Shown: positions 1-12,239, counted from the stretch's first letter. The stretch: 64,000 nucleotides of DNA from Topomyia yanbarensis (GCF_030247195.1 NC_080672.1:365420271-365484270); one strand, 5' to 3'. Program-made: numbers and translations. The notes: a model not told the origin generated them from the letters alone.

Positions 1-1640
1 TTCCAACAAAAATAGTTAATTCGTGTGATTATGCGCTTTTTAAAAGTTATTCGCGTTACCCCATCATAAAATGTCAAAAATCTGATGTTTATCGTTTTAA
101 AGACGTAAAAGAAACTTTTTCAGTGTATTTGGATCATGGAGAAGCTTTCAATATATAAGTTTTCCTAACAACAACTTTTGACATATTTTTATAATTCATA
201 CTATTTGTAGTAAAAAATACAATTTTCTTTTTGAATATGATATTAAACGCTCTTTAAAATCAAAATGTTAATATCAACAATTCTTTTGTTTTCTTACGAC
301 CTTTTCAGAAATTATTCGCGTTTCTCCATCAACAATAATAAGTTTTACAAAAGGCTCACAACATTTCCTGTAACTTTCTCTTTGACGTCAAGGTGATATT
401 GTAAACCATTTGAAAGCTATACGAAAACAACCAAAATATGATCGAACTATTTAGTTTAAACATAAGACCCTATGGTTGAATAGTATTTTAATTGTTGTCG
501 TATAGCTTTCAAATGGTTTACAATATCACCTTGATGTCAAAGAGAGAGAGAGTTACAGGAAATGTTATGGGCCTTTTGAAAAAGTTGTTATTGTTGATGA
601 AGAAACGCGAATAACTTCTGAAAAGGTCGTAATAAAACAAGAGTATTATGTTGTTAAAACAAAATTTGAAATATCTCGAGAACTACCACATTTCAGAAAA
701 TTTTTGTTATGAGCATTCTGATTTAAAATAGCGTTTAGAATGACATTCAAAAAGAAAATTGAATTTTTGACTGCAAATAGTAAGAATAATAAAAATATGT
801 CAAACATTGTTGATAGGAAATTTTTTATTGAAGGCTTCTCCATGATCCAAATACACTGAAAAAGTTTCTTTTACGTCTTTAAAACGATGAGCGTTAGATT
901 TTTGATATTTTATAATTGGGTAACGCGAATAACTTTTAAAAAGAGTATAATCACACGAACTGTTTTTGTTGAAACAGAATTCCAAATATCTCGAAAACTA
1001 CCGCATTTTGGAAATTTTTTGTATTTATTTAGATCTAAAATGAGAGTTAGAATTATATTATCTAATAAAATTACAGTTTTGTATGTCAATTAGCATGAAA
1101 TTTAAAAACATGTATAAAGTTATTGTTAGAAAAACTTTTTTACCGATAAGTTCTCCATCATACAATCACATTCAAAATATTTCTTTTCTCTTTAGGTTTT
1201 TGTTTCTAAAATATAAAAAATTAGAAAAATGGGTTTTTTACCATTTAAATTTTTAACACAAATTTTTGTTTTTGTGAAAAATGACATTATTTTTTTCAGT
1301 GTATATTTTTTTTCGCACATAAATATTCATTCTCTCAAACTCGTCCTCAGAAAGTTTTGCTGTATAAAATACAGTAATCGCACAAAAAAAATTGAAATTA
1401 ATGCACGTGGTAATGTTTACGCCCTTTTAAAAAAATGCTCTTGAATCAAAATAATCTTACTGATTGTGAAAAATGTTTAGTCTTCCATGCCGATGAAATG
1501 TGTAAAGTTTCAGAGACATCCAAGATGGTCCATCAGGATTTTAATTATTTTCGGACGGATCTTCGTGGAATTCCTCTAGAGTTGTCGTCATTTCCTTATA
1601 AAATTCCGCAGAGGGTAATTTGTGTAAAAAGCTAGCACAC
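1..1640. mobile_element. Large fold-back (long inverted repeat) element, copy A, left part outside the window
   Basis: The sequence folds on itself at several scales. Bases 1-210 recur inverted at about 780-976, and about 361-428 recur inverted at about 490-570, giving a hairpin centred near 450-480. The part from about 1200 to 1640 matches the right arm of copy B (55030-55400). Its reverse complement matches the left ends of that family at 53420-53640 and 50470-50690. There is no coding potential. It is a non-autonomous fold-back or MITE-like element. Its left arm and any target duplication lie outside the window. Confidence 0.75.
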
Positions 1641-4600
1641 GTGACAACCTGATTTCCATAAGTAGGCGCCGTGGTCTAAGCATATAGAACTTAGGAAGGT
1701 CATTGATCCGAAAGAAGGGAAACTCGAGCTAAATGCATTTTCAACAGTTCGTCCGTAGTTATCAATCTCCAAGTATCATTTGTAATGAATTTCTTTTCTT
1801 CGTAATGCATTATGAATCGAATCTTCGGTTGCATCGATGATGTACTCTTACCTCGATTGTGATATCGTCCTCAAAATCAGAGATCTTAACCTAAACACTG
1901 TTGTGTTCAGTGTAGTCTTTCAAGCTGGTTCGACAAATGAAGATATCTGCGCTAACTATCTTCTTGGATGAATTAAGCACCACGTACCTTATACAATATA
2001 ACTTGAAGCTGTGTGAAGCTAAACTAATATTCAACTTCACGAACAGCAGAGGGACGAATCTTCAATCAACAATCAATTGCTACTATGTTTCTTCTGATTG
2101 GATAAAGGTATTTTAAGCGAAACTCGACCCGAACCTGTATCCGTGAGAATCACGGCAAGTATGTGTTCTTATACTATTGGGTCCGGGTCGGGTCAGGTAC
2201 TTCGGAAAATATTTATTAGGAATTAGGGTTTTGCATTTACCCTTGTAATGGACGGTTTGCTGACAAAAACATGCTTCGTCAAAAAGAAATTGAATTCGAC
2301 TGAAATTGCATGGTTAAATGTAGATATCGTGAGCTAGTGTTCCGGGATATGCGTTGTATCGTATCCGAACTCGAATATATCCGACAAAAAAACAACACGA
2401 AACGCCCTTCCTATTACGTGTCAAAAGTATTACACTAAAGCCACCTCAGCAAATCAGTCAATCCTCTGCAACAACCAGAAGAATTATTATCCCTCCGGCT
2501 CAACCTTGTTCGAAAGGCCTAAGCAGCGCTCTTGGCCGTGAAACTTAGCTTTCTGCATCCTTTAACATAAATCTAACCACTCCTAGCCTGCCTTCCTATG
2601 TCGAAAATGGTACAAGACAGATAGCTCAGCCGGAAAAAAATCGATTCCCTTATGTTTGCTCAAGCATCCCCTGCTGTCGAGCTGAGTAACGTTATATATT
2701 TCTGGTTGGACTGACTGGAAGAACTGTACCACTCCGTCAGTAGGTAGGTACCTAGTAGCTAACCAAAGAAAGTGCAAGAACAAGCCCCCTACATACACCG
2801 GTCTCGAGTATCATGGTAACAAGTCGAGTCCAAATTATGTTGCTCCCGCAAAACCGGAAAGTGCACCAGAGCTGGAGGACATGCACAAGCTTTTTTTTCC
2901 TTCCTTCAAAAAGTGGCTAGTGTTCTCTTTCGTTCGCTTTAGGGCTTGAGATGACCTCAACTGATGAGGGTTGTGTAGTTTTTCGGTAGGCGCACCCGTC
3001 GTGTTCGGCCGTTTCGTGTTGTTGTGAAGCAGAATCGGTCAGCCTAGTTTCTAGGTTATTGGAAAAAAACTAAATTCAAGAGCACTTGTAAATATAACTG
3101 TGTGCCTGCCAGCTGCCAGGAGAATGGACAACAACCTCCATTGGGGATTTTTCCACAAGGCCGAATAATCCGCTCGGGGGAAAAACAAATTGCACAATGT
3201 AAATGTATAAACATGGTCCAAATGAAAGTGGGTCGAATCGTTGAACTGATGGAGCAAGTGAACCACATATGTATGCTAGCACAAGGGTTGAAATTTGCCC
3301 GTTGGCACATGAATGCCAATATTATTTGATCAACGAAATTGAATCGCAGGTTAATGGATGACTTTTCAAAGGTAAAATCATATGATGATGGGGGCGAACA
3401 AACACGGTATCAGGACATTGATTGCTTCGATGGGTGTAGTTGATGTCAACGGGTACAGATAAAATGATCAAACAATTTTTACAATATTGGTGATCATGGA
3501 CGACTCCAGAGATGAGCACGGACTCCATTCTCCGAAATTTTTACTTTTTGAGAAATTTTAAATTAGTTTCAAGTTTATATTAGTTTCAAACTCAAAATCA
3601 TTTCAACCCAAATTCCCACCAACAAAATGTGGATGTATATGTATTCATTAAATAAGGTTATTACGCATGACGAATTGTTCAATGTTTATTTTAAAATCGA
3701 AATTTCAGACCCCTCCCGAAATTTTCTGTTTCTGCTTAAATATAAAAATTGTTAATATTTCGTAACCTCATTTTATTCATAATATATGTAGTTTACTAAT
3801 GATAGTAAATTTGACTGAAATTTTGTTAAAGACCATCCATTTTTATAAATACTGGGCCCAGACTTTGAACAAAACGAATGATTCTGATTATGATTTTTAT
3901 GCCTAGTTAAAAAAATTTCAAGCTAAAGTCAATAGGGCGAAAGTACTTTTATTCGATGTTTTTAAAATCTGGGGGTACGATATGTCACTATATTCGGGGT
4001 TAAATAAAACAATATACACACCTAGAAAACCGACGGTTCAACTTTACTTGAAGAGTGTGCATAATGCAGATTATTTGGAAATTAATAGCTCAAATAATAA
4101 ATGGAATCCATTCAAGTCATTCGGGTGAGACAATGAGAAGGTAGCAGCAAATGATTTGAAAAATCACGAAAGAACCGCGTAGAAAAAAGTGTGTTTTTCA
4201 GCATCTGCGTCTGGCTGTGCACTTGTGAATGACTTCTGCGGTGTCGTCGTCATCGCCAGAGTGTGGAATGGAAGTTGTGCATTCCGGCCCACATGGTTGC
4301 TTGGCTGTTGGACGACCACGCGTTTGCGCTTGGGAGCATTTTTTGGATTCCTTTTCTTTCTCTTTTTCGATCATGTTTCTTCGATTATCTACTTTAACAA
4401 CACCTTAAATTATTATATTTTAAACTCACGCTAAATATCTAACGTGCTTTCATTGTTGACAAGCACTTTCCTTTCATACGAGCATGTAATGTTTCTAAGG
4501 GAGCCTTGAATTGTTTAGAGATTGATCGAATAATTGCACCATCTTGAATAGCTGCATATGCGTTCTTTATACCTTCTTCACTTCGTTTTAGCATTTTTCA

Positions 4601-5040
4601 GGCAAAATTACGTGCCATTTTACTGTCAAAATAATTCAAATTTCCATTATAATAGTGCTATATGTCACTACTGCCCCCAAATAACTGACCTATCGTGCCC
4701 CAAACGTAGGTTGCATGTTGATGTCCGTTTGTTTTTAAAATCCAAAAATTTCGGAAAACCAACATAAAATTCATGTCCAGCATTAATTTTTAGGTAAGAA
4801 AAAACTCACTTTTTACATAGATTGTATGTACTGTACTGAGGATGAAAGACAATTTGCTTTTGCAGAAAAGATAAACGACGCCGTAGCTAATACAGCTGAT
4901 ACGGCTAATCCACGATAACAGCCGAAATGATAGTCGTCAACGATGTTCAATACCATGTTTCTAATTCACGCAACACGAGCGAGCTCTGCAATAGAATAGC
5001 AAAGATAATGTCATATACATCTTGTACCCCGTACCTCTTT
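1641..5040. other. Non-coding DNA with no recognised feature
   Basis: Ordinary mixed-composition sequence. The short open frames (all under 90 codons) show no recognisable domain, start context or splice structure. The part from about 2800 to 3300 is slightly more GC-rich. No tRNA, array or inverted repeat was recognised. Confidence 0.5.
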
Positions 5041-5049
5041 GACGGGTGC

Positions 5050-5132
5050 GCGACGTTAGGCATAAATTCGTTGGGCATAAGTACGTTTAGCATACATACG
5101 TTAGGCATAATGGACGTTAAGCATAATGGACG
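5050..5132 (+). repeat. GGCATAA minisatellite, left array (direct orientation)
   Basis: Five or so imperfect units of about 15-17 bp built on ACGTTAGGCATAATGG. It is the inverted partner of the array at 5968-6118, and the two bracket the hAT insertions between them. Confidence 0.75.
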
Positions 5133-5176
5133 ATTCATTGTCGCGTCACTTCAGGGTTATGTGTAAATCCGATAGG

Positions 5177-5184
5177 TTCTACAG
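5177..5184. repeat. Left 8-bp target-site duplication of hAT copy 1
   Basis: TTCTACAG lies directly before the element and is repeated exactly at 5500-5507 directly after it. Confidence 0.9.
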
Positions 5185-5499
5185 CAGTGGTTTTCAACCT
5201 TTTTCATTCCATTTACCCCTTTCCGAATATTGATCTCCACGATGTACCTCTTCCTGAAAATTGCTCACCAGAAAAAAATTATTTTCAATTGGATGGAACA
5301 CATATTTTTCCACTTGGAAACCTGTTCCTGAGCGCCCTCAGTAAGAATCTTAATTATGGTCACACTGAACCAATATATAAAGACAAATATCCAATGGGAA
5401 TGTAAGGCTAACAGGTTAAAGTTAATCCCGCATAAACCACCCCCTACATTAGACTAATTTACCCCTGGGGGTGAATTCACCCCCGGTTGAAAACCCCTG
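5185..5499 (+). mobile_element. Non-autonomous hAT element, copy 1 (315 bp)
   Basis: It begins CAGTGGTTTTCAACC and ends GGTTGAAAACCCCTG, an inverted pair typical of hAT termini. A perfect 8-bp target duplication, TTCTACAG, flanks it; 8 bp is the length diagnostic for the hAT superfamily. The element is too short to encode a transposase, so it depends on one supplied elsewhere. A related copy lies inverted about 200 bp downstream. Confidence 0.92.
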
Positions 5500-5696
5500 T
5501 TCTACAGGATGTCAGATGTGGTTTACAGGAACCATGTGATGTCTTTCGAAAGGTGAAATTTGTACATTTACGTGAATAATCACTCAAAATCAAAGTGATT
5601 TATTTGTTGAGTGTAATTCTACAACATCGAAAAATTCAAATATACAAGCTCGTACCACCCGAGGCCATCACTGCCGAAAAATAAGTCCCTCTGAGT

Positions 5697-5944
5697 CAGT
5701 GGTTTTCAACCACTGACTCAGAGGGACTTTGTCTCTTTATATTGGTTCAGTGTGGCCAAAATTAAGATGCTTATTGAGAGTGCTCCGGAGCAGGTTTCAA
5801 ATTGGAAAAATAGGGTTTCCATCCAAACGAAAATATTTTTTTTCTGACAGGGTAATGATGGTGAGCAATTTTCTGGAAGAGGTACATCGTGGACATCAAT
5901 ATTCGGAAAGGGGTCAATGGAACGAAAAAGGTTGAAAACCGCTG
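5697..5944 (-). mobile_element. Non-autonomous hAT element, copy 2 (248 bp) with a palindromic left end
   Basis: Read on the minus strand it matches copy 1 over most of its length: the CAGCGGTTTTCAACC start, the run through CCCCTTTCCGAATATTGAT, and the later CACACTGAACCAATAT. It is flanked by CTCTGAGT (5689-5696) and CTCTAAGT (5945-5952), an 8-bp duplication with one mismatch. The plus-strand left end is unusual: 5685-5704 and 5708-5727 form a perfect 20-bp inverted repeat with a 3-bp loop, which includes the target-site copy itself. Confidence 0.88.
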
Positions 5945-5967
5945 CTCTAAGTGATACATGATAATTT

Positions 5968-6118
5968 ATGCCAATCGTCCATTATGCCTAACGTCCATTA
6001 TGCCTAACATATATTATGCCTAACGTCCATTATGCCTAACGTCTTTATGCTTAACGTCCATTATGCCTAACGTATGTAGGCCAAACGTCCGTATGCCTAA
6101 CCTATTTATGCCTAATGG
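5968..6118 (-). repeat. GGCATAA minisatellite, right array (inverted orientation)
   Basis: About eight imperfect units of TTATGCCTAACGTCCA, the reverse complement of the array at 5050-5132. Spacing varies from about 14 to 18 bp. The inverted layout suggests the two arrays are ends of one older composite element into which the hAT copies inserted. That is inference. Confidence 0.78.
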
Positions 6119-6143
6119 GGTACATCCCTTTTTGACTCCATTC

Positions 6144-8033
6144 CACAGTGGTCCAGAATGCAAATTTAGCAGGAATTTTGAGATTTTACTAAAACTAAAC
6201 AACTTAGCCTTATTAAGTCTTTGGAGAAGTTTGTGTAGTTTATGAGCCCCTTCCCTTTGTTAAAGCAACAGTTAGGGTTGTGCTAATTTTACCAAGATCA
6301 AAAAATTAACATTTTAATCATTCTAGCTAGAGCCGAACGACCTTCAGCGAAGTTTTAGAACGACAAATTTTGGAAAAGTTTGCTGAAGACATGTAAGCTC
6401 TATCTGTCATACTTTTTATTTTACAATAAATTTAAAGTCGAAGCTTAGGGTGTTTCTTCGAAATACAGTTTTATTCCAATAACTTTTGCTGTATTCATTA
6501 AAAACTGAAGTAGTCTTCAAACAACTTTAAGATTGTTTCAAGGCGAATAATTTGTTTCATGGCACTATATATCTAGCTATTTGCGTTGAAAAGTTATGAG
6601 CACTTTTTCGCCAAAAATGAGGTTGTTTTGAATAACAATATCACTCATTTGGGGCAAATAAAAGATAATTCTTTTTGAACTATAAACAAGGTCATGATTA
6701 GAGTTATAATTGAGCAAAAAATGGCGATTACGATATTTTTTTTAAAATTTCATAAAATTGATTTAAAAAAATCTATTTTTGAAATATTATGTGCTTATAT
6801 CTTCTGAACAATAAAAGCTAGAGTTTTGATGTATTAGAAGAAAATGTTCGTCTTCAAAAACTCTGAAAAACATCTGAAGGATAGGTTGTAAAAAAATGAA
6901 AACTGAAAAAGCAATATTAAAAATTTGGTTTTTCATGAATTGACTCTTTGTAATATATGTTTAAATTACTTTCACGGTGAACAATATAAAAAATGTAGTT
7001 TCGTTTTCATGATAAAATACTACACTTTACAATATTTTTCTATTGTTTTAAATAGTGATTAGGGTGGTTCTAAATTTTTTAAAATCAGAAAAATAACTTT
7101 TTAATGGTTCGAGATAGAGTTTCGCTGTCTTGCACAAAATTGAATATAATGAAATTTTGAAAAACTTTGTCGAAGACACTGAAACTCTATGTCGTATACT
7201 TTTCATTTTACAAGAAATTTACCAAAAAAACTTAGGGTGTTTCTTAAAAAATGGTTTTCTTTGTATAACTTTTGCAGTTTTGATTTTTCATTAAGATCAC
7301 TTTCACTTGGAAAAACTTTCAGATATTTTGAAGTAGAACAATTTGTCTTAATATATTGAACCTTTAGCTTCGCTCGTTAGAAAGTTATATATACTTTTTA
7401 CCAAAAATAAACAATTTGTTGAGTAAATATTGCAAGATATAAAAAAATATCGTATTTGCCATTTTTTGGTGATCTATACTACAAAGCATGCTATTTCATA
7501 TGAAAGCAACAGTATTCAATGTTGAGTGCCCGAATCGAAGATAATTCTATTTGAAAAAGTTATACTTTTTATATAAAAGTTCTTATAACTTTAAAACGAA
7601 AAAGGTTAAGTAGTTGGTGCTTTAAAGCAAATTATGCGCCCTAAAATAATCTTTAAGTTGTCCAAAGGGTGCTTTAGCGTAAAATAAAAACTTCAAAAGT
7701 TATAGAAATAAAACCGTTTTTTAAGGAACACCCTAAAGCTTACATTTGAATTTCCCGTGCAATGGAAAATATAAAAGCTAGAGCTTGCATGTCTTCAGCA
7801 AATTTGTCTAAAATGTGTTGCTCTACAACTTCATCAAAGACAGTAAAGCTCTATCTCAAACCGTTAAAAAGTTCTATTGTAAATATTGCTAAATTTAGAA
7901 CCACCCTAGCATCGGTTTAAACAAAAAGAAAGGCCTTGCAAAGTACAACAACTTTGCCAAACACGTTGTAAGGCTAATTTAATTTTAGCAAAAAGTTAAA
8001 ATTCCTGCTAAATTTGCATTCTGGACCACTGTG
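6144..8033. mobile_element. Transib-like non-autonomous element 1 (1.9 kb, CACAGTG termini)
   Basis: The left end starts CACAGTGGTCCAGAATGC and the right end is its reverse complement, with inverted identity over about 39 bp. The flanks are CATTC (6139-6143) and AATTC (8034-8038), a 5-bp duplication with one mismatch. A CACWRTG start plus a 5-bp duplication is the known signature of Transib transposons. There is no transposase frame inside. The interior is two diverged, roughly 800-bp related halves starting near 6268 and 7061. The second ends in an inverted copy of its own start (see 7061-7910). Confidence 0.72.
7061..7910. repeat. Inner inverted-repeat unit with AGGGTGGTTCTAAATT ends
   Basis: TAGGGTGGTTCTAAATTTT at the left is mirrored by TAAATTTAGAACCACCCTA near 7893-7911. 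The first 400 bp also align, in direct orientation, with 6268-6650. It may be a MITE nested in the CACAGTG element or an internal duplication of it. Confidence 0.6.
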
Positions 8034-8038
8034 AATTC

Positions 8039-8752
8039 TGCTTTATTTTGCTACATATTTTCCTTTTTCTTTTTTTACCATTTTTGTTTCTTCCAAAAAA
8101 TCGTCCAATTTTTTATTCGCCTAACGTTTTTCAGTTCGTTTCATCTTTTGCCGTTATTTAATTTTATTCATTTTATCTATCGTTTTGTTTGTTTCTTTTT
8201 CAATGTTTGTTCAATTGATTTCATTGAATTTATTTGATTTATTACACTAAGCTTTTCATTCATTTTTTCTTATTTTTCAATAGACCTATCATATTATTTT
8301 CTCTTTACGTCCGTATCCTATTTTTAGGTTTCTTGTATGTACCTTTGAAATAGTTTTTTGTCTTTTTCGTATTTTTCTCGTTTACCCTTTGAAAAAATTT
8401 TGAATTCAATGTTTTCTATTTTGTTTATTTTTGCATTTGAATATTTTTTCCATTGTTTCATTTTGATCTATTTGCGTTTTACGCATGTTTTGTTTTCCAT
8501 TTCATCAAATTTTAATTTTTTCCCACTTTTACTTTATACCTACTTATATATAATTTTAATTTTCTCTTATTTTGCTCTAATTTCTCGCAATTTTTCCAAC
8601 ATTTACATTTTTATTCATTTAAACCATTTTGATTTTACATGTTTTCTAGGACATAGCTTTTGCCACTTTTTGAGCTATTTCCACTAATTTCTGTTTTCTG
8701 TTTAATTTTCCCCAATAAATTCCGTCCATTTGTTCCTATTTATTTCTATTTC
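8039..8752. repeat. T-rich low-complexity tract, left part
   Basis: Long runs of T with scattered A and C, strongly strand-asymmetric and with few G. The tract appears to continue after the MITE at 9889-10330, as expected if the MITE inserted into it. Open frames rich in F, L, S and I reflect base composition only. Confidence 0.6.
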
Positions 8753-8754
8753 TA

Positions 8755-9886
8755 ACCAGGTTTCTTTACGCGTTTTTTTGCGCGGTTTTTTCACGAGGTT
8801 TTTACGCGGATTTTCCAATTAACGCGGTTTTTTTACGCGGATTTTCCAATTACCGCGGTTTTTGCAAAAATATTCTAAGTCCTTTTAAATGCAAAAGACT
8901 TAGAAGATTTTCGGAAAGATGGAAGAGACGCGTCTGGAAGATTCCTTATGGCCCGCACCCCAACAATATGGGTATTTTCGGAATGGTCTTGAAGAGTAGG
9001 TTCCAGAAATTGATTTTTGATACCATTTTGAATTCCAAGATGGCGACTTCCGGGTTAGCCACATTCACTATAACCCAGTCAATATGAGTGTTTTTGGAAT
9101 GATCTTAACGAGTAGGCTCCAAACATTGATTTTTGACGCCATTTTTAAAGCCAAGATGGCGATTTTCGATTTCGCGAAATTCGCTATAACCCAATCAATA
9201 TTGGTATTTTTTGAAGTTGAAGTTGTAGTACAAATAGTTTTAATTAAACAATTGAATTTACTTAAATTTAAGCAATATGTTTAATTTGAATAAATTCAAA
9301 CCCCCAACTCACACCACATACGTCTCTTTCTCCTCTCTCTTCCATTCTCACCGCACTTTCCTGGATGAACACATAAAAATATTTTGCATTTTGCTGGTTT
9401 ATGATTAGATCTTATATTTAAGGGTGATTTAGATGATTGCCCAAATTTTTCATGCGAGAATTTCGGTAAACCGGAAGTCGCCATCTAGAATTTTGACGGC
9501 AAACATCGACGTTTGTCTGCTACACGTCAAAACCATTCCGAAAATACCCATATTGATTGGGTTACAACGAATTCGCTAAACCGGAAGTCGCCATCTTGGA
9601 TTGCAAAATGGCGTCAAAAATCAATTTCTGGCATCAACTCTTCAAGACCATTCCGAAAATACCCATATTATTGGTGCGGGCCATAAGGAATCTTCCAGAC
9701 CCGTCTCTTCCATCTCCAAGTCTTTTGCTGAGAGTTTTTTTTTGCGCGGATTTTCGAATTAACGCGGTTTTTTTACGTGGATTTTCCAAATAACGCAGTT
9801 CTTTTTACGCGGATTTTCCAATTAACACGGTTTTTTACGCGGTTTTTTTACGCGGTACGTATCCCCGCGTAAAAAAAACCTGCGTG
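8755..9886. mobile_element. ACGCGG-rich fold-back MITE, copy 1 (TA target)
   Basis: Both ends carry repeated ACGCGGATTTTCCAATTA modules. The right terminus reads CCTGCGTG followed by TA, the left TA then ACCAGG. Long arms mirror each other: about 8925-9010, with the phrases TGGAAGATTCCTTATGGCCC and GGTATTTTCGGAATGGTC, returns inverted at about 9640-9715. The middle holds repeated units of about 125 bp ending GATGGCGACTTCCGG. TA flanks suggest a Tc1/mariner-type target. There is no transposase. Confidence 0.8.
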
Positions 9887-9888
9887 TA

Positions 9889-10330
9889 TTCCATTGCACT
9901 TATTTAATTCTAAATTGGATCATTTAAAAAAAAACAGTTTGTTCTCTTTTTGATTTTTATGGCTATTTTTATGTCTTCATATTGATTTCATTTTTCTTTT
10001 TTATCGTTTCTTGTATGTTGAAACATTTTTAAAATTTGTTTTCCCATTTTCCTGTTTTCATTCGTTTTATATTTCAAATATTTTGTATCATTGTTATTTC
10101 TGTGTCTAACTCAGTAGATGAAATGGATTCTATGTTTGTTTACTTTTTGTCACATTGTTTTTCTATTTATTGTTGTATTTATTTTTCTTCCTTTAGTCGT
10201 TTATGTTTATGGTATTTTTTTTTTTATGATTACCATTTTGCAATAATTTTTCATTTTTTTCAATTTTTGTCTAGTTTCATTTTCTTCGTATGATTTGATT
10301 GATTGAATTATCCAATGCTGCTTTATTTTT
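9889..10330. repeat. T-rich low-complexity tract, right part
   Basis: Same composition as 8039-8752, on the far side of the MITE. No gene is supported. Confidence 0.55.
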
Positions 10331-10506
10331 CTGCTTCTTCAATTTTTTAACGGTGTGCTATGCTATGTTCTTTTGTTAAAAGTACATACTATGCGATACT
10401 GGGACAACAATATGAAAGTAACCATTATTTTGCGACTTTTTCATTGAAAATATAAAAATTTCTCTACATTTTTATTAAAACATTTCAAAAATGAACATTT
10501 ACTGTT

Positions 10507-10790
10507 CATTAGGGTGTCTCAAAAATATTTATTTTCTAATCGTTCTTAAAATTTGTGTATATTAATTTTCGTGCGCTAAATCGTTTTTGATATTAACATT
10601 TGCAAAAAAAAAATTCATTGTACATTAGGGTGGCTCAAAAATAATTATTTTGTTGTGAAGGTTCAATTTTTTTTAAAGACATTTTTGTGCGTTGAATTCC
10701 TATGTTGGTTATAGAAAATAGAAATTAACTTTACTTCTTATTAGAGTGGCTCAAAAGTAAATATTTTGTCTTTTATAAAGATTTCTTTCA
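10507..10790 (+). repeat. Three tandem units of about 116 bp
   Basis: The phrase CATTAGGGTGGCTCAAAAAT recurs at about 10507, 10623 and 10739 with small changes, so the period is about 116 bp. The remainder of each unit is much more diverged. The phrase resembles ends of other AGGGTGG repeats in this window (7061, 20653). Confidence 0.65.
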
Positions 10791-11979
10791 ATTGTAATTT
10801 TGAAATTTATTTTCAGAATTGAAACGAATTGATTGACCTCTCATAATGGGGCTTTAGAAATGACTATATTATTTTTAAGGATCAAATAAGATGTGACTGT
10901 CTAATTTTGGAACGTTTAATTCATTAGTGGGTTACTTGGTATGAAAACTACATTTTTTTTTTCATTTTCAAAACAAACATTTTGAGCGTCTTAGTGGAAT
11001 ATTGATTTACATTCACTAATCAACAAGATGGTTACCGATTTTGTTTTCGCAGGTGTGTTTTAAGTTGCTTAGATTGCTTATTTCATACCTTAAATTAAAA
11101 TAAATCCAAAATCCTTTTTTCGCGTATATGGTTCATTTAAAAATGGTCTTATTTTATTTGGATAATATCGCATACCCTTAAGCTATATCAGTGCTATGCA
11201 AACTCGGAAAAAATAGTCTCACCAAATGACTAGAACTCAACTGTGTTCACTGAATTTGACAGTTATTGCGTAAGTTAGCAAAAATAGTTCAGGAAACATT
11301 TTATGACACATTTCAGATGGTTGAAAATATTTACTGAATTTTAAACATTCTTAATTCCTTTACCACTTAAAAACCACACTTCCCACTTCGCTCCTTACTC
11401 TTGATCACTAGTAAACCTAAGATCATGCTCTAAATGCTATTTGAAAGTTGTGCATAAATTAGTGTCATTATTCTAGTCATAAAGTGAATATTCAAATTAA
11501 ATATCAGTAATAACCATGCGTCTCCATTCACAGTTTTTTTAAATTTTGACTGCTTATCGCAAGTTTTCGCTAACTAGCATAGGCTCATTTTAAAGAGAAA
11601 ATGAAAAGCTTTCGAATGAGCATAGTGTGATCGCGGGCATTCACAGGTGTCGTTGTTGTTATCGCTTTAGAAGTTCGAATTCAATAAAAATTAATGACAA
11701 ACAGTTATCTAAACACTAACTAAACCAACTAGTGACTTATTTTTGGCGATTTTACGATGTAATTTTATCACACGGATAATTTTGGTGAAGTAATGCAATG
11801 CATAAAATCAACCGTTTCTTTGAAAAACGAGAATAACCGTATATAGTTCCTATAGTCAAATAATGCAAAAAACACATGAGTAATGCCCTTGAAAAAGCTG
11901 TCAAAAATTCATTTTACATTCAAATCACCTAAAATCTCGCGAAAATGTATCTGATGGCTCAGCTGATACGAGAAAAATA
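10791..11979. other. Non-coding DNA with no recognised feature
   Basis: AT-rich unique-looking sequence. No repeats, RNA genes or convincing exons were seen. Confidence 0.45.
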
Positions 11980-12180
11980 CTAGTGAGAATATCGCATAAC
12001 ATTCATATATGGACTTAAGTCCGGGCTCGTCGCACTGCGAAGTGGTCTACCGAAAACTTTTTCTTCACGATGACCATGCATTTCGTAAAACCGTACAACA
12101 CGCTCGCGGAGTGCTTGCTGTTTCGATGCCATCTTCGATTGAACTGACAGCACCCGAGCGAAAAGAAACATGTCACCCAT
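11980..12180 (-). pseudogene. Tc1/mariner-like transposase remnant, internally deleted
   Basis: A 66-codon frame contains MASKQQALRERVVRFYE, which resembles the N-terminal helix-turn-helix start of a Tc1-like transposase of the kind common in insects. After about 30 residues it jumps to SPDLSP, which resembles the SPDLNPIEN motif placed near the catalytic core of such enzymes. About 200 or more intervening residues, including the first acidic residues of the DD(E/D) triad, would then be missing. An internal deletion derivative is the simplest reading. Terminal inverted repeats were not located. The homology is recognised by eye only. Confidence 0.5.
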
Positions 12181-12239
12181 TTCTAGGGAGTCCAGAGAGC
12201 AATTCTCTTGAAGAGAAAAAAATACGCTCTTTACTTTAA

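Noticed and set aside
6144..8033. Classification as a hAT element because of the CAGTGG word
   Set aside because: The mirrored ends begin two bases earlier at CACAGTGG. The 8-bp flanks do not match, whereas the 5-bp flanks match at four of five positions.
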